Position numbers and translations under genes: made by a program | The notes under the pieces: model-generated | Told to the model about the DNA's origin: nothing | The model's input: only the letters and a program-made list of their open reading frames with translations | Databases searched by the model: none | Shown: positions 1 through 10,167 of the stretch, one piece after another | How the letters are laid out: every line of letters starts with the position of its first letter | How positions within the stretch are numbered: position 1 is the first letter of the stretch | Source of the DNA: Nereocystis luetkeana | Lineage: Eukaryota > Sar > Phaeophyceae > Laminariales > Laminariaceae | Assembly: GCA_031213475.1 (NCBI GenBank) | Contig: JARUPZ010000036.1 | Location: forward strand, 310,001 to 374,000 | Reading direction: 5' to 3' | Length of the DNA: 64,000 nucleotides

Positions 1-215
1 GCCTGCGTTGTGCTTGGTCTCTGAGTGGGCTGGCTGAGGGTGCTATTATGGTGTTACCAGGCTCCTGTACTGTGTGCTGTATCAAGAACAGCCAGAGTTT
101 CTAGAAATTGTCCTGACTTAAAAACCCAACAGGTTGGCAGATTTCGAAATTGAATGGGAGGCTCGCCTGTCTGGAAGTACGGCAGAGGCCGAGGCTGCTG
201 CAAGGAACACGGTAA
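1..215. other. no gene seen
   Basis: I see no supported coding region, RNA gene or repeat here. Confidence 0.4.
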
Positions 216-329
216 CATACGTGGGACCATAGTTAATAGGACCTACGGCACACGCAAAAACCTACCGGTATATATCTCGCTATTTTTAACAACAATATGT
301 GGTCCTATTTACTATGGTCCCCCGTAATA
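216..329. mobile_element. MITE-1 copy (TA-target, GGGGGACCATAG ends)
   Basis: A short palindrome-ended element. The left end is TACGTGGGACCATAG and the right end is CTATGGTCCCCCGTAATA, enclosing an AT-rich core with the family string AAAACCTA. Intact family copies run TA|TTACGGGGG...CCCCCGTAA|TA, which fits a TA target duplication of Tc1/mariner type (inference). It has no coding capacity. Confidence 0.8.
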
Positions 330-2780
330 AAAGCATCTGCTCTCTGTATGAAGTGAGTTCGTGCAACGTCTGTATCACTCCAAGCCTGTTGTGTACGAAA
401 AAAATGACGTAAAAACATACAACAAAATAGAACTGGATCATTGAGAGGCTCAAACTCGGCACTTAAAAAAAAGACAGTACGCACCAATCCGACCCACCAT
501 GATACTTGTAACAGCTCAGTAATGAGGATGCCCACACTACTAACCAATGAGATGTTTAACCCGCACGTTGTTTTTTTTATTCGCACAAAATCATTGCCAT
601 TGACAGATTCCATCACGGTGGCAAGCAAGGTGCCTACAGTAAGGTTTTCTCCAACGCGAACATGGACCCGGGCAATGTACCAACCCTTCACAACGAACCG
701 CCTCACGCCCGTAGAGCAGATGCTCATCGCCAGATCCTGCCGCCATCATGCGCGCGTACCGCCTTAAGGGGGGGGGTGTACTCGATAGGAGACATGTACT
801 CGATCTCATGCATGGCCGTAGTCGTATGACCATAGACCCTCGCACCCCTACAATGCCGGGTTCGGAGGTCACATAGTCAACCCTGCTCAAGATGACAAAA
901 GAGTTTGTCTCCAGGTTTCCTTTTGCCCGGCGGCAGATCACCACCAACACACACCATGCGTGTTTCTGTTATCCCCCCAATGCACACGAGTTGACGATAG
1001 TTCTAAATATCCTGCTGCGCGACAGTGTCATGGTGCCTCATAGAGGAGAATACAGGGATGTCAATGCTGGCCAGGGCACGCTTCTTGTTGACGAAGTTCT
1101 TCTTGTTGCTTATTTCACGAAGAGCTCAATCAGGGTAAAGGAATAGAGTGAGATCGAGAGGGGACAGTCGAGTACCAGGCTGTGCCCTGAACCACGTATC
1201 TTCCTACATGTACGATTTACCGAGACGTTTCCGTTACTACAATAGCACATCACATGATTCACGTGATCTCATACGCGTGGTACGTATCTGCCTATCTTGT
1301 TCTGCTGGTTCGTAATGCACCCCCTCATAGCTACGTAATACCACCACAATAGCCCACCCTGAATAGTCGTGGATGCAGATCACACGATCGAAGGATATTC
1401 TCGCGTTCTGCCCACTACTAATACGTAGTGATATTATACATACGCACGTACTCAACTAGTTTTGGATAAATCACTTGGAGTTAGACCGAGAGAAAAGGTT
1501 GCCAGTACCGTACATATTCAAATTCAAAAGCCAAAAACAGGTACACATGTTACATTTGAGCCAAAAAAAGGTACATACTGACACCAAGCAGAAACACACA
1601 CGCCACATGCGGTGTTTTTGGCCATGAGAAACCACAAACATGTTTTGTTTCGCGCATAAACAGTGAGCGTTCTCGAAAATAATGTATAGCATCTACCAAC
1701 ATTTTGATGTTTTGATTGATTTCGTGATCACACTCGCTACTGCGTAGTAGCCACATCGTTAGCATACGTACAGAACAGCCGTAATATCGGTCTTAATTGG
1801 AGGTCACAGTTGTTCGGTACCCATATCATTTCAGCACGCAGCATTAGTTTTCACATGGGAAAAGACCTGCGCCATAACAAAAACACTTCTGGCGTCCGCC
1901 GCCGGCGCCAGCTTAGGAGCCTCGACTATCCTCGAGAAACCGCCTGCACAGCGGCACGAAGTTCCTTTGTTGTATGTACTCGTACTATACAATGAAAGGG
2001 ACCCCACCTTGACGCGGGGTTTGGCAGACGAATTGCAGTCTGCGCCTATCGTGATATATACGACCGTATCATACATATGTAGAGGTATGTAGATGTGGTG
2101 GGTCATATATACGTAGTGTGGTGATGTCTTCGTGTAGGGCGTGCAGGAGACAGCGTACGTATGTCCTCTGATTGGCTCAAAATTCGGCAAAAACAATTGA
2201 AGTGGTTGAAAGCTATTAATAGGCAACACCAATCAGGTGTATCTGACCCTTTCAAACCTGAATCAGGCACGACGTGACGCTGGACAATCACAGGGCTTCT
2301 GGCGTGTGCTTTTGACTTGATTTGTGGGGTGTGCCTGTTTTAGGTCCAAAATTGACCAGCTATACCTGTTTTTGGCTGAAACCCTACCATGTCATGCTAT
2401 ACCTCGTACATACAGCAGCAGGATTTTTTTGGTTGAAATGGCTGTTCCCCGCAACACAGGTTTTGGGCGCCACAACTTTCCGCCGCCGCAGGCGGCGTCA
2501 TTGTTTCGGCGTCTCATTCGTCTTACCGAAAAAAAAATCAGCCCTGTTTTCCGTTCGCCTTTGGGGATACGATTGATACCGATGGGTGTTCATATGGTTG
2601 TTGTGCGTTCTTTCAGTGGTCGCACCGTACGTTGCGCGTCTTGTTTGGACGCAGTGATCTATACCTCTTTTGTGGATTTTAGCGAAAACGTTTGCAATTT
2701 ATCCTCGGGAGAGTGGAACACTACACACATCCTGGCGTTCTGTTTCGAGGCTCGGGAAGCCCTTAATAAGAAACGCATGA
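330..2780. other. unassigned DNA
   Basis: No ORF here resembles a protein I know. Short stretches near 1500-1600 and 2320-2460 carry strings such as GCCAAAAACAGGTA that resemble the ends of the R1 element, but they are too degraded to delimit. The small ORFs look like chance ORFs. Confidence 0.35.
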
Positions 2781-2784
2781 AATA

Positions 2785-3390
2785 TATGTTTTTCTTTCTT
2801 CTTTTTGAACCATCACTTTTACTTTCCAGCCTACTATAACTCGTAGGAGGTTTTACCTCAGCGATCTTCTGGACAAGCCGTGGTCACAGGTTTCGTCCCT
2901 TCTCCCCGGTACGTGCCTCTATTTTTTGTCGCGCATAGGGTTCAGCATTCCCACTGTTCGTCGATTTCCATCGAATGTAGCTAACTCACGGTCGCCCCGG
3001 TGGTTCAAGTGGTTAACCTCGAATTCTACTTGTTTGAGTCCTGGGTTCGAGCCCCAGGAGGGTCGGACTTTGACTTTATTTGCAAAAATAAAAAAAAGGG
3101 ATTCAATTGTTGAGAGCGCCTTGCAGCGTGGGTAGGCACAATTCGATGCGAGTCGACGAGGGAAGAAAAGGCTGAAATCTTCTCGCGATAAAAAATGGAA
3201 GCACGTACCGTAGCGGGAAGGGGGGAGAAGAGCCTGCTATGTGACCCCGGATCTGAGTTACGAGTTGGAAGGAGAGAGAGAAGAAGATGTGCGAAGATAA
3301 TGAATGGGATGAAAAAAAAAAAAAAAAAAAAAAAAAACTCACGCTCTGCGTGTATCTCAGCAACTACTGGGAGTCTCGGCTAACTTCAAA
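2785..3390 (-). mobile_element. SINE B fragment, split by a SINE A
   Basis: Antisense SINE B: the part before 2990 matches 35000-35180 and the reverse complement of 28020-28210 (shared CTCGTAGGAGG, GGACAAGCCGTGGTCACAG, GTTCAGCATTCCCACTG). It breaks at AACTCACG (2983-2990). After the inserted SINE A the same octamer recurs at 3336-3343 and the SINE B match resumes briefly (CTCACGCTCT). This is a nested insertion with an 8-bp target duplication. Confidence 0.7.
2991..3335 (+). mobile_element. SINE A, full length, tRNA-derived head
   Basis: The head is tRNA-like: A-box-like TGGTTCAAGTGG, B box GGTTCGAGCCC and a CTGGG/CCCAG T-stem. The body has invariant segments TTGAGAGCGCCTTGCAGC and GAGTCGACGAGGGAAG, and the end is GAATGGGATG plus poly(A). 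Target duplication AACTCACG flanks it. Short ORFs in the body recur in every copy and are not genes. Confidence 0.93.
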
Positions 3391-3594
3391 GTTTTTTCTA
3401 CGCCCCATATTCCAGGAAGCGCAGCAATGCCGAAGATTCATCATTCGCATGAGACCTTGGCTTGAAAACCAAAGAAGTCGGGAGACATGTCAAGCAAGGA
3501 AAAACATGCGCCGTCAAGGGTTTAGGGCCGAACGGTTTCACACTAAAACCTAGTAGTTTGGTGTCAGTCACGGCATGTCAAGGCAACACAGGCC

Positions 3595-3945
3595 GGTCGC
3601 CCCGGTGGTTCAAGTGGTTAACCTCGAATTCTACTTGTTTGAGTCCTGGGTTCGAGCCCTAGGAGGGTCGGACTTTGACTTTATTTGCAAAAAAAAAAAA
3701 AAAAAAGGGATTCAATTGTTGAGAGCGCCTTGCAGCGTGGGTAGGCACAATTCGATGCGAGTCGACGAGGGAAGAAAAGGCTGAAATCTTCTCGCGATAA
3801 AAAATGAAGGCACGTACCGTAGCGGGAAGGGGGGAGAAGAGCCTGCTATGTGACCCCGGATCTGAGTTACGAGTTGGAAGGAGAGAGAGAAGAAGATGTG
3901 CGAAGATAATGAATGGGATGGAAAAAAAAAAAAAAAAAAAAAAAA
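3595..3945 (+). mobile_element. SINE A, full length
   Basis: Same head, body and poly(A) tail as the copy at 2991, nearly identical in sequence, with an internal A-run after TTTGC. The high identity suggests recent activity (inference). Confidence 0.93.
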
Positions 3946-4315
3946 GGCAAAGCTGCTGTCTGTCAAAGGTTGAAAGTCCTGTCTCCCGACAGCTTTGTTG
4001 AAAACTCATCCCCTCTTCGAATACCGTAGATTGTGATCGCCTCTTTTTACCGACCTTTACCTCACCCTCAACCAAACACCTCCGGCTATATGTAGCATCG
4101 TTGGAAAGCTGGAGTCTTCACCTTTCAGTAGGTGCTACCCACGCTTTCGGCGTCTCCCTGTGTGTCTATGTGGCTCCGAAATAGTCCAGCTCTAAATCCG
4201 TTACTTGAAAAAATATGTGCGGAGGGTATGTTTCAAAATTTCTAATTCTGAGACGAAAAGAGAAATTCCGTGGGTCCATTCATCATTCGGCCCTCCGCAA
4301 TATTAATATTATTTT
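3946..4315. other. unassigned DNA
   Basis: No repeat family or gene recognised. Confidence 0.35.
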
Positions 4316-4411
4316 ATACGGGGGACCATATTAAATTGGACCTACGGCACAGACAAGAACCTATATATTTCCTATTTTACTCACAAATATTTTGTGGTCC
4401 TCCGTGATATT
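4316..4411. mobile_element. MITE-1 copy, diverged
   Basis: Left TACGGGGGACCATA and right TGGTCCTCCGTGATA, with the family core string GACCTACGGCAC. The right inner TIR is shortened. Confidence 0.7.
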
Positions 4412-4636
4412 GATAGCCGATCTGGTATCTTGCTATCCGGTCTTTCCCCTTCTTCCTGCTTTCGTCACCCGTGCCCCACCCCAGGTGAAGATGCGCCCGG
4501 CAATACAAGAACAGACAAAACAGGCTCGGCATCCACCCACGAGACAAGACTTCCTTTCGTATAAGGGAACGGAGGAAGACAGATGAAATAATATTCATAC
4601 CAGGTACCGTGGTAGTAACGTATAAAAAAAAAAGGT

Positions 4637-5394
4637 TTTTAGCCTAACCAGGTACACCTGGCCACGCAGTTACATACTAAAAACAAGTACAAATCACACA
4701 CCAGGAGCCCTGCTGTTGGCCAGACTGACATCGTACCTCTGATTTTGGCTCGAAAAGGTCAGGATATGCCTGACTTTGTCTGCTCATCTGTCTAGATGCA
4801 TATACGCAGAGAAAAAACAGTGTACGCGCCTCCCTTACTGGTTCAGAATTCGCCAAAATCAGTTGGAAGCTCTGTGTGTACGGTCGTGCGGTCCCTCGGT
4901 AGCAATTCTGGTTTGTACTCGAACGTACGAAGGTACTTACGTACTTGCGTACGTACGTATTTATACATGCATACGTACGCTGACTTCATTTTTTCTCCTC
5001 TGGGGTGTATGATGTTTGATGATGTGTGATGTGCTTCAATTATTGCGATGTCTACGCTGTTGTTTTCTCGTGGTCACAGGAGTCATTTACATGTTACAGC
5101 ATCGTGGACAAACAGGGCAGTTCGTCTGCCCCACCCCGTGTCGATGGGGTCTCAGGTTTGGTACGGCAACATAATTTCATGCCGAGCAGGCGGCTCCGCG
5201 AAAATGATCGAGAAGGTTCAAAGCTGGCAACGGCAACGGGGGGGGGGGGGGGGGGGGGAATAAATACTCTTGGCGCTCCCGCCGTGGCGAAACAAACAAG
5301 CCTGGTGACACCCTCTGCAGGTCGAAGTGGAGCCCGTGGTACCTATACCCTAAAAAAAAAAAAAAATCAGATTGAGGAGGCCACACGTTCAGGC
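4637..5394 (+). mobile_element. R1 element copy a, 3' truncated
   Basis: Matches the R1 consensus seen at 14196-15029 and 29657-30862. Shared strings include CAGGAGCCCTGCT, CCCCACCCCGTGTCGATGG, AATACTCTTGGCGCTCCCG and GGAGGCCACACGTT. A poly(G) run sits at about 5240-5258. The 3' terminal repeat is missing. It does not encode a protein. Confidence 0.75.
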
Positions 5395-6290
5395 TGAATC
5401 TCACGGGAAGCCGAAACCGGAAAACAAAAACAGGATTTCCCTTCATCGTGTAGAAACCCCAGGGTTGTTAAACATTAGCCATTTCCGATCACTGCTGAAA
5501 CGTACTGCATAACACCTGTGTTGCATTGCCCACAAAATCGTTTTTGAGGTGCAATAAAAAAGCGAATATTATTTAAACCGGGGTTTGGCAGAGGTCAGCC
5601 CCACAGCGGAGGGCCTTTTGAGGCACTCTTCGCGGTCACCGTGCTGCCCACTGAAGCCCCCAAATGACGCAGGGCGCTCAGAGGAACTCAAGCAAGTCAT
5701 GATAGAGCCTGTTATGTGGCTGGTTGGTGCTTGGCTGTCCTAGGCTTGGATATATTCGGTTCATCGCAGCTTCAAGCAAACGGCAGCTTCGGTCGAGGCT
5801 ATTGCGCCGCCCGATTAGGCCATTTTCACGGCCGAGGTCCGACTCGAAGACCTTGACGAAATTGACCAGATTTCCGTCTGTGTGCTCGCATATAGCCAGT
5901 CGTGTCATTTCCGCCTTGCGACATTAGGGATCGAACCTCTAGCTGCCACGGTCGACCTGAGAATGGTGCCTAAAAAATCACCAAAAACATGCACAAAACG
6001 ACTATCTTACTTTCGCTTGTGCCGACTGTCGAAACACGCTAAACAACTCCGTTTTCTGTCCCGATGCATACGCAGACACGTGGTACGTGCTGGACTTGGT
6101 AATACAGCAGCTACAGTATCCTTGGGAAGAGCAGCGGCAGAGCGACGGAGCATGTTCTACACTTCTGCTGCCGGGCTAAACCAAATATCATTTTTTAAAA
6201 GTCGTTACTCAAAAGAATCCCAAGGAAACTGGTACGAGTGTGTACGAGCAATTTTTTCCACAGCAGCCAAACATTTACTCGGCTCCAGCC
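5395..6290. other. unassigned DNA
   Basis: The 152-codon ORF at 5882-6340 runs into the SINE and shows no domain I recognise. No other feature seen. Confidence 0.35.
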
Positions 6291-6636
6291 GGTCGCCCCG
6301 GTGGTTCAAGTGGTTAACCTCGAATTCTACTCGTGTTTGAGCCCTGGGTTCGAGCCCCAGGTGGGTCGGACAATTGACTATTTGCAAAAATCAAAATCAA
6401 ATGGATTCAATTGTTGAGAGCGCCTTGCAGCGTGGGTAGGCACAATTCGATGCGAGTCGACGAGGGAAGAAAAGGCTGAAATCTTCTCGCGATAAAAAAT
6501 GAAGGCACGTACCGTAGCGGGAAGGGGGGAGAAGAGCCTGCTATGTGACCCCGGATCTGAGTTACGAGTCGGAAGGAGAGAGAGAAGAAGATGGGCGAAG
6601 ATAATAAATGGGATGAGACAACAAAAAAAAAAAAAA
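6291..6636 (+). mobile_element. SINE A, full length
   Basis: Starts GGTCGCCCCGGTGG and carries the B box GGTTCGAGCCC and the standard body. The A-tail is interrupted (GAGACAAC then A). Slightly diverged: CTCGTGTTTGAG in the head and GGGCGAAGATAATAAATGG at the end. Confidence 0.92.
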
Positions 6637-6911
6637 TGTACAAGAAAATCAAATTCAAACGCCTGGAACAATATTTTTTACCAATTTTCAAACTTCAGCG
6701 ACGAAGCAGCAGGGCACGGACACTGCTGCGGCTTTGCCACCGTCACGGGAGTGCACCAAGGAGCCCATATCTGCCTTGCCAAATATTGGCTAAATGGAAA
6801 ATTATTGAGCTAAGGCAGAAAAACGAAATTTCGGTGACGAAACACACGGAAGTAGAGGTGCTTCCAAGCATTTATTTGATTGTACGATTGGCCTAACTTG
6901 AGTTTTTTTGC

Positions 6912-7405
6912 GGGCAATGCGACACAGGTGATAAAAACCTGTGCTTTCAACACACAGCACCTGTCGCCGCCGATCCCTCGCCTCACAGGGCACGAGATGA
7001 CGTCAAACCTTCTATAGGCCGTATGCTCCACTGCTCGGAGAGTGCTCGCTACCTAGTTCGAGGGTCGTAGATGCTGTGTGGCCGGAGTTTTCGCTCGGCT
7101 CGAGACGTGTGGGCCCGCCCCATTCCTGGAGTTAAAATTCTAAAAAAAAACGGTCAGAAATGGGTTTCTGGCCGGGAAATTAAAAAAAAGGCCAGAAATG
7201 GGTCAGAGGCCCTCACGTCTCGAACGAGAACTCTCGGACATACAGCATCCACGACATTCAAACTTGATAGCGAGCACTCTCAGAGCAGTGGAGTAGACGG
7301 CCTCGAAGGTTTGACGTCATCTCGTGCCCTGTTAGGCGAGGAATCATCGACGGTCGTAGGTGTTGTGTGTTGAAAGCGCAGCTTTTTCCTGATGCGGCAT
7401 ACCAG
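6912..7405. repeat. long imperfect inverted repeat (foldback)
   Basis: The left arm, from GCTTTCAACACACAGCACCT through GGGCACGAGATGACGTCAAA to CGAGACGTG, recurs reverse-complemented on the right. Each arm is about 220 bp and the two meet at two near-copies of GGTCAGAAATGGG around 7150-7200. It could fold into a long hairpin and looks like a foldback or long-TIR non-autonomous transposon. No coding region. Confidence 0.8.
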
Positions 7406-7514
7406 ATAATACCTCCCATCGGCTGTGTTGGTTACAACACCATCAAGGGCAAATCCTGTTCTGCTTTCCGGTCTCAGGCCCCATAAGAGTCAGCCTTAAT
7501 GTTCGGACGCATTT

Positions 7515-7625
7515 TTTTTAATGGATTTTCGTGGACAAAACACCTCTCGTGGCGCACGTTTTTATCTTGGTTTTATTATGTACCTGATTTTGACCCGAAT
7601 GGATCAGATGTGTAACTAATTTTGG
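7515..7625 (+). mobile_element. R1 3'-end fragment
   Basis: Shares GGATTTTCGTGGACA, CTCGTGGCGC and ATGTACCTGATTTTGACCC with the R1 ends at 14930-15029 and 30765-30862. Confidence 0.55.
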
Positions 7626-7949
7626 GCACCAGCAACATATACGTACTCGTTTACTGCTACCACGTGTACTCACGTACTTTTGATATTAATAGCGGACTTT
7701 GGGACAAAACACTTGGAAGTTTTTACCGGAATACATGGATGCAAGTACCTGGTGCATACGTAGCGCGATGTTTTGTTCATGGCGCATACTGCATAGTAGA
7801 ATCGCACCTGCGCCAGCATGTACGATCGACGGCACTTTTACCAGGTATTGGTATATTTCGTATCAGGTATATCAGGCACATCAGGTACATGGCATATAGC
7901 AAGGCGCTCAACTTCGCGGGCGGTTATTCGCCGCTCGCTACGCGGTGGG

Positions 7950-8175
7950 TGGTGCCCAAGGGAAAGAGGGGAGGGGGGGAAACAGGAGGAATGGAATAAA
8001 ACCCGACCAAGGGAAGGCGGGGGCAGGGGGGGGCTAGAGGAGAAGCAGAAGAGAAAGCGCGGGGCTAAGTAGGAAGGAGACGGCGCACAGGGTGGCAAGG
8101 CATCAGGCCGACTGCAGTAGTAAGTGGAATATGTCCATGCTACTCGTGCCGCCAACTAACTGCTGCAGCTGGTTC
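7950..8175 (+). mobile_element. LINE-1 fragment (ORF end and start of 3' UTR), sense
   Basis: Matches the region around the ORF stop of the intact element (52590-52830). Shared features are G-runs, AAACAGGAGGA, AAACCCGACCAAGGGA, GGGTGGCAAGGCA and the post-stop CAGCTGGTTCGAACG. It is decayed and not translatable as a unit. Confidence 0.7.
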
Positions 8176-8179
8176 GAAC

Positions 8180-8506
8180 GTTATTATGTGCCTGGTATGC
8201 ATGCAGTACGCTGTAGCAGTAGACAACGCAATGCCCTGTCATCATACTGGATATGAAAGGCACGACATACACACTCTATGAAAGAGAGAAAACGAAAGAA
8301 AACAAAGAAGACCAAAAACAAACGAAAAAAATCAAGAGAGAAAAAATAGAAGAAAAAACTGTCATGCCTCTCCACAGGGGATGTGGCAGACACTTGGAAA
8401 AAAACGAGCTTTCAATACATAAAAAACACCACTACTCATACACAGAGTAATACTAAGAACCAAAGGAAAATACCAGGCAACCGAAACACGAAGCACCCTG
8501 GCCTTG
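8180..8506 (-). mobile_element. LINE-1 3' UTR fragment, antisense
   Basis: Carries antisense 3' UTR strings such as GTCATCATACT, GGCACGACATACAC and AACACCACTACT and lacks the terminal (CA)n. It is followed head-to-tail by a second antisense copy. Confidence 0.7.
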
Positions 8507-8651
8507 TGTGTGCGTGTGTTTTCACATTAAACCATTTTTCTACCGGTCGACATCCAGCACAACCAGTGTCCGCGCCGATTCTTCAATCCTATTAGAGAAA
8601 TACAAGTTATGTGGTCACAAAATTACGGCACAGAAATTCTACATTATTACG

Positions 8652-8667
8652 TACCAGGTACCAGGTA
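8652..8667. repeat. double TA micro-insertion TACCAGGTACCAGGTA
   Basis: Sister LINE-1 copies read CGTATGC here (38536-38541). This copy reads CG, then TACCAGGTACCAGGTA, then TGC: two successive CCAGG+TA insertions at one TA. Confidence 0.75.
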
Positions 8668-8712
8668 TGCAATAAGCACAGCAGTGAACAATGCGATGCC
8701 ATGCCATCATAC

Positions 8713-8722
8713 TACAGCAGTA
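8713..8722. repeat. TA micro-insertion TACAGCAGTA
   Basis: Sister copies read CATACTAGATACGAC; this copy reads CATACTACAGCAGTAGATATGAC. That is an exact 8-bp addition, CAGCAG plus a duplicated TA. Confidence 0.75.
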
Positions 8723-8960
8723 GATATGACAGGAAGGATATACACATTCTATGAAAGAGAAAAAACGAAAGAACACGAAGAACAGACGAAAAAAAAAGAA
8801 AACACGTCTAAAGAGAAAAATAAAAAAGATCGGAAAAAACTGCCGTGCCCCCCGGCGCAGGGGATGTGGCAGACACATGAAAAGAACGAGCTTTCAATAC
8901 ATAAAAAACACCACTACAGCTAGCAATACTTATAAACAGAGTAAAAAATACTAAGCTCAG

Positions 8961-9621
8961 GTGGCCAACTCTCTGGCTGACCGGATTTCGCTGACCCGAG
9001 ATATCGCTTTGTATTCTTTGGCTTTCTATTCGATGCGTAGGGGTTACGATCTTTCCTTTATCATGGGTTCGCACGTCTTGAGGCTCCCTGCGTCTAAGGG
9101 TTTGATATTCAACTTTCAGTTTGGCAAGACGCTGCGGGCCTCTAGTGAGGCGGTGGTAGTGTTAGCGGACCGGGACTGCCCGGCGATTTGCGCCTTTCGG
9201 GCGGTTACGGCGTACATCGCGGCCGCACAGCGGTTTGGGTGGGGCTTAAGCACTGGGCACCTCTTCCCCGTTGCGACGGCAGAAGGTGGCCGGGGCCGTC
9301 TCTCTCTATCCGCGGCCCGTATGACGGCGAACTTGCAGAGCTATCTGCGAATGGCAGATCTGCCGGACCACTTCACGATGCACTCCTTTCGAGTGGGAGG
9401 TTCACTCAAGCAAATCCCTCGCAGGGACGGCTGTGGACGAGATCATGAAAATTGGTGGCTGGAAGACAGAGTCAGTTGCGAAGTACTACATAGGGGCTAC
9501 CTCGAGCGGACAAGTGCGGGGTAGCAAGAAGAAACGGGGCCAGAGCTATGCGGACGCTAGCGAGCTACCGTTGTCGCCCGAGTTCAGAAAGGACTTTGCG
9601 GCGTTTGCGGGTAAGGACTGA
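8961..9621 (+). pseudogene. tyrosine recombinase catalytic domain, frameshifted
   Basis: The first reading frame (8961 to about 9410) contains YSMRRG, a plausible first catalytic Arg, and HSFRVGG, matching the family box H-x-x-R. A second frame (9433-9621) contains GGWKTESVAKYY, matching the C-terminal box with the nucleophilic Tyr, and ends SPEFRKDFAAFAGKD. One extra A in CTCAAGC near 9408-9411, compared with CTGAGC in the 15.3-kb copy, separates the two frames. The N-terminal part is missing, because LINE-1 DNA abuts at 8955. Tyrosine recombinases of this kind drive Crypton and DIRS/Ngaro-type elements and some integrating viruses; I cannot decide which. The locus is inactive as it stands. 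Confidence 0.85.
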
Positions 9622-9730
9622 GTTCAGGTGATATAAGTTTTGGTGAGACAGTTCTGCTCCGGACCAGCGATCAACAAAACAAAGGCAATCTGAAAGGAGG
9701 CGTAACGAAGTATGGGCGGGACCACAGGCC

Positions 9731-9800
9731 GGCGCAGGAGGCCTCATCCACTCCAATACTTACATCAAATGATCCACGGTAGAGAGCCAGAATACTACAG
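9731..9800 (+). repeat. 70-bp direct repeat, first copy
   Basis: Starts GGCGCAGGAGGCCTCATCCA and ends AATACTACAG, about 110 bp after the recombinase stop. It pairs with 10098-10167, with about five differences, and a related segment follows the second recombinase (15625-15688). Confidence 0.85.
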
Positions 9801-10097
9801 TGAAATGGAGATCCAATCCATGGACTCATATTTGGCACAAATAATGGAACCATTGATTATATCGAAATGTCTCGGAATTTGTATCGAAGCGAGGTCACTT
9901 CTTCCTTTCGCTCCCGAAACCTCGGAAGTAGAGTTGGTCGCGCCATTTCTTGAGACAATCCCACCCCCCCGGCAGTAGGGTGAGTATTCTTGGGCTTGTA
10001 TACCCAGTTCATTTACAGGTACTAACCCCGCGCAGAGTTTTGTGATAACGCCACTTTACTCAGCGCGGGGGGAAATACCGGACGAGACCTCCTGCCC
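9801..10097. other. spacer between the 70-bp repeats
   Basis: No convincing coding content. A possible non-coding part of the recombinase element. Confidence 0.4.
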
Positions 10098-10167
10098 GGC
10101 GCAGGAGGCCTCATCCAATCCAATATTTACATTAAATGATCCACGGTAGAGAGCCAAAATACTACAG
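10098..10167 (+). repeat. 70-bp direct repeat, second copy
   Basis: Same length and order as 9731-9800. It ends ACTACAG exactly where an antisense LINE-1 copy begins. Confidence 0.85.

Larger units (their letters stand above)
8507..8955 (-). mobile_element. LINE-1 3' UTR fragment with tail, antisense
   Basis: Begins with the reverse-complemented (CA)n tail (TGTGTGTGCGTGTG), then TTTTCACATTAAACC, ACATCCAGCACAACCAGTG and GTGGTCACAAAATTACG. It carries two different TA-flanked micro-insertions, at 8652-8667 and 8713-8722. Confidence 0.8.

Noticed and set aside
2991..3070. SINE A head as a functional tRNA gene
   Set aside because: The acceptor stem does not pair and the head is always followed by the SINE body.
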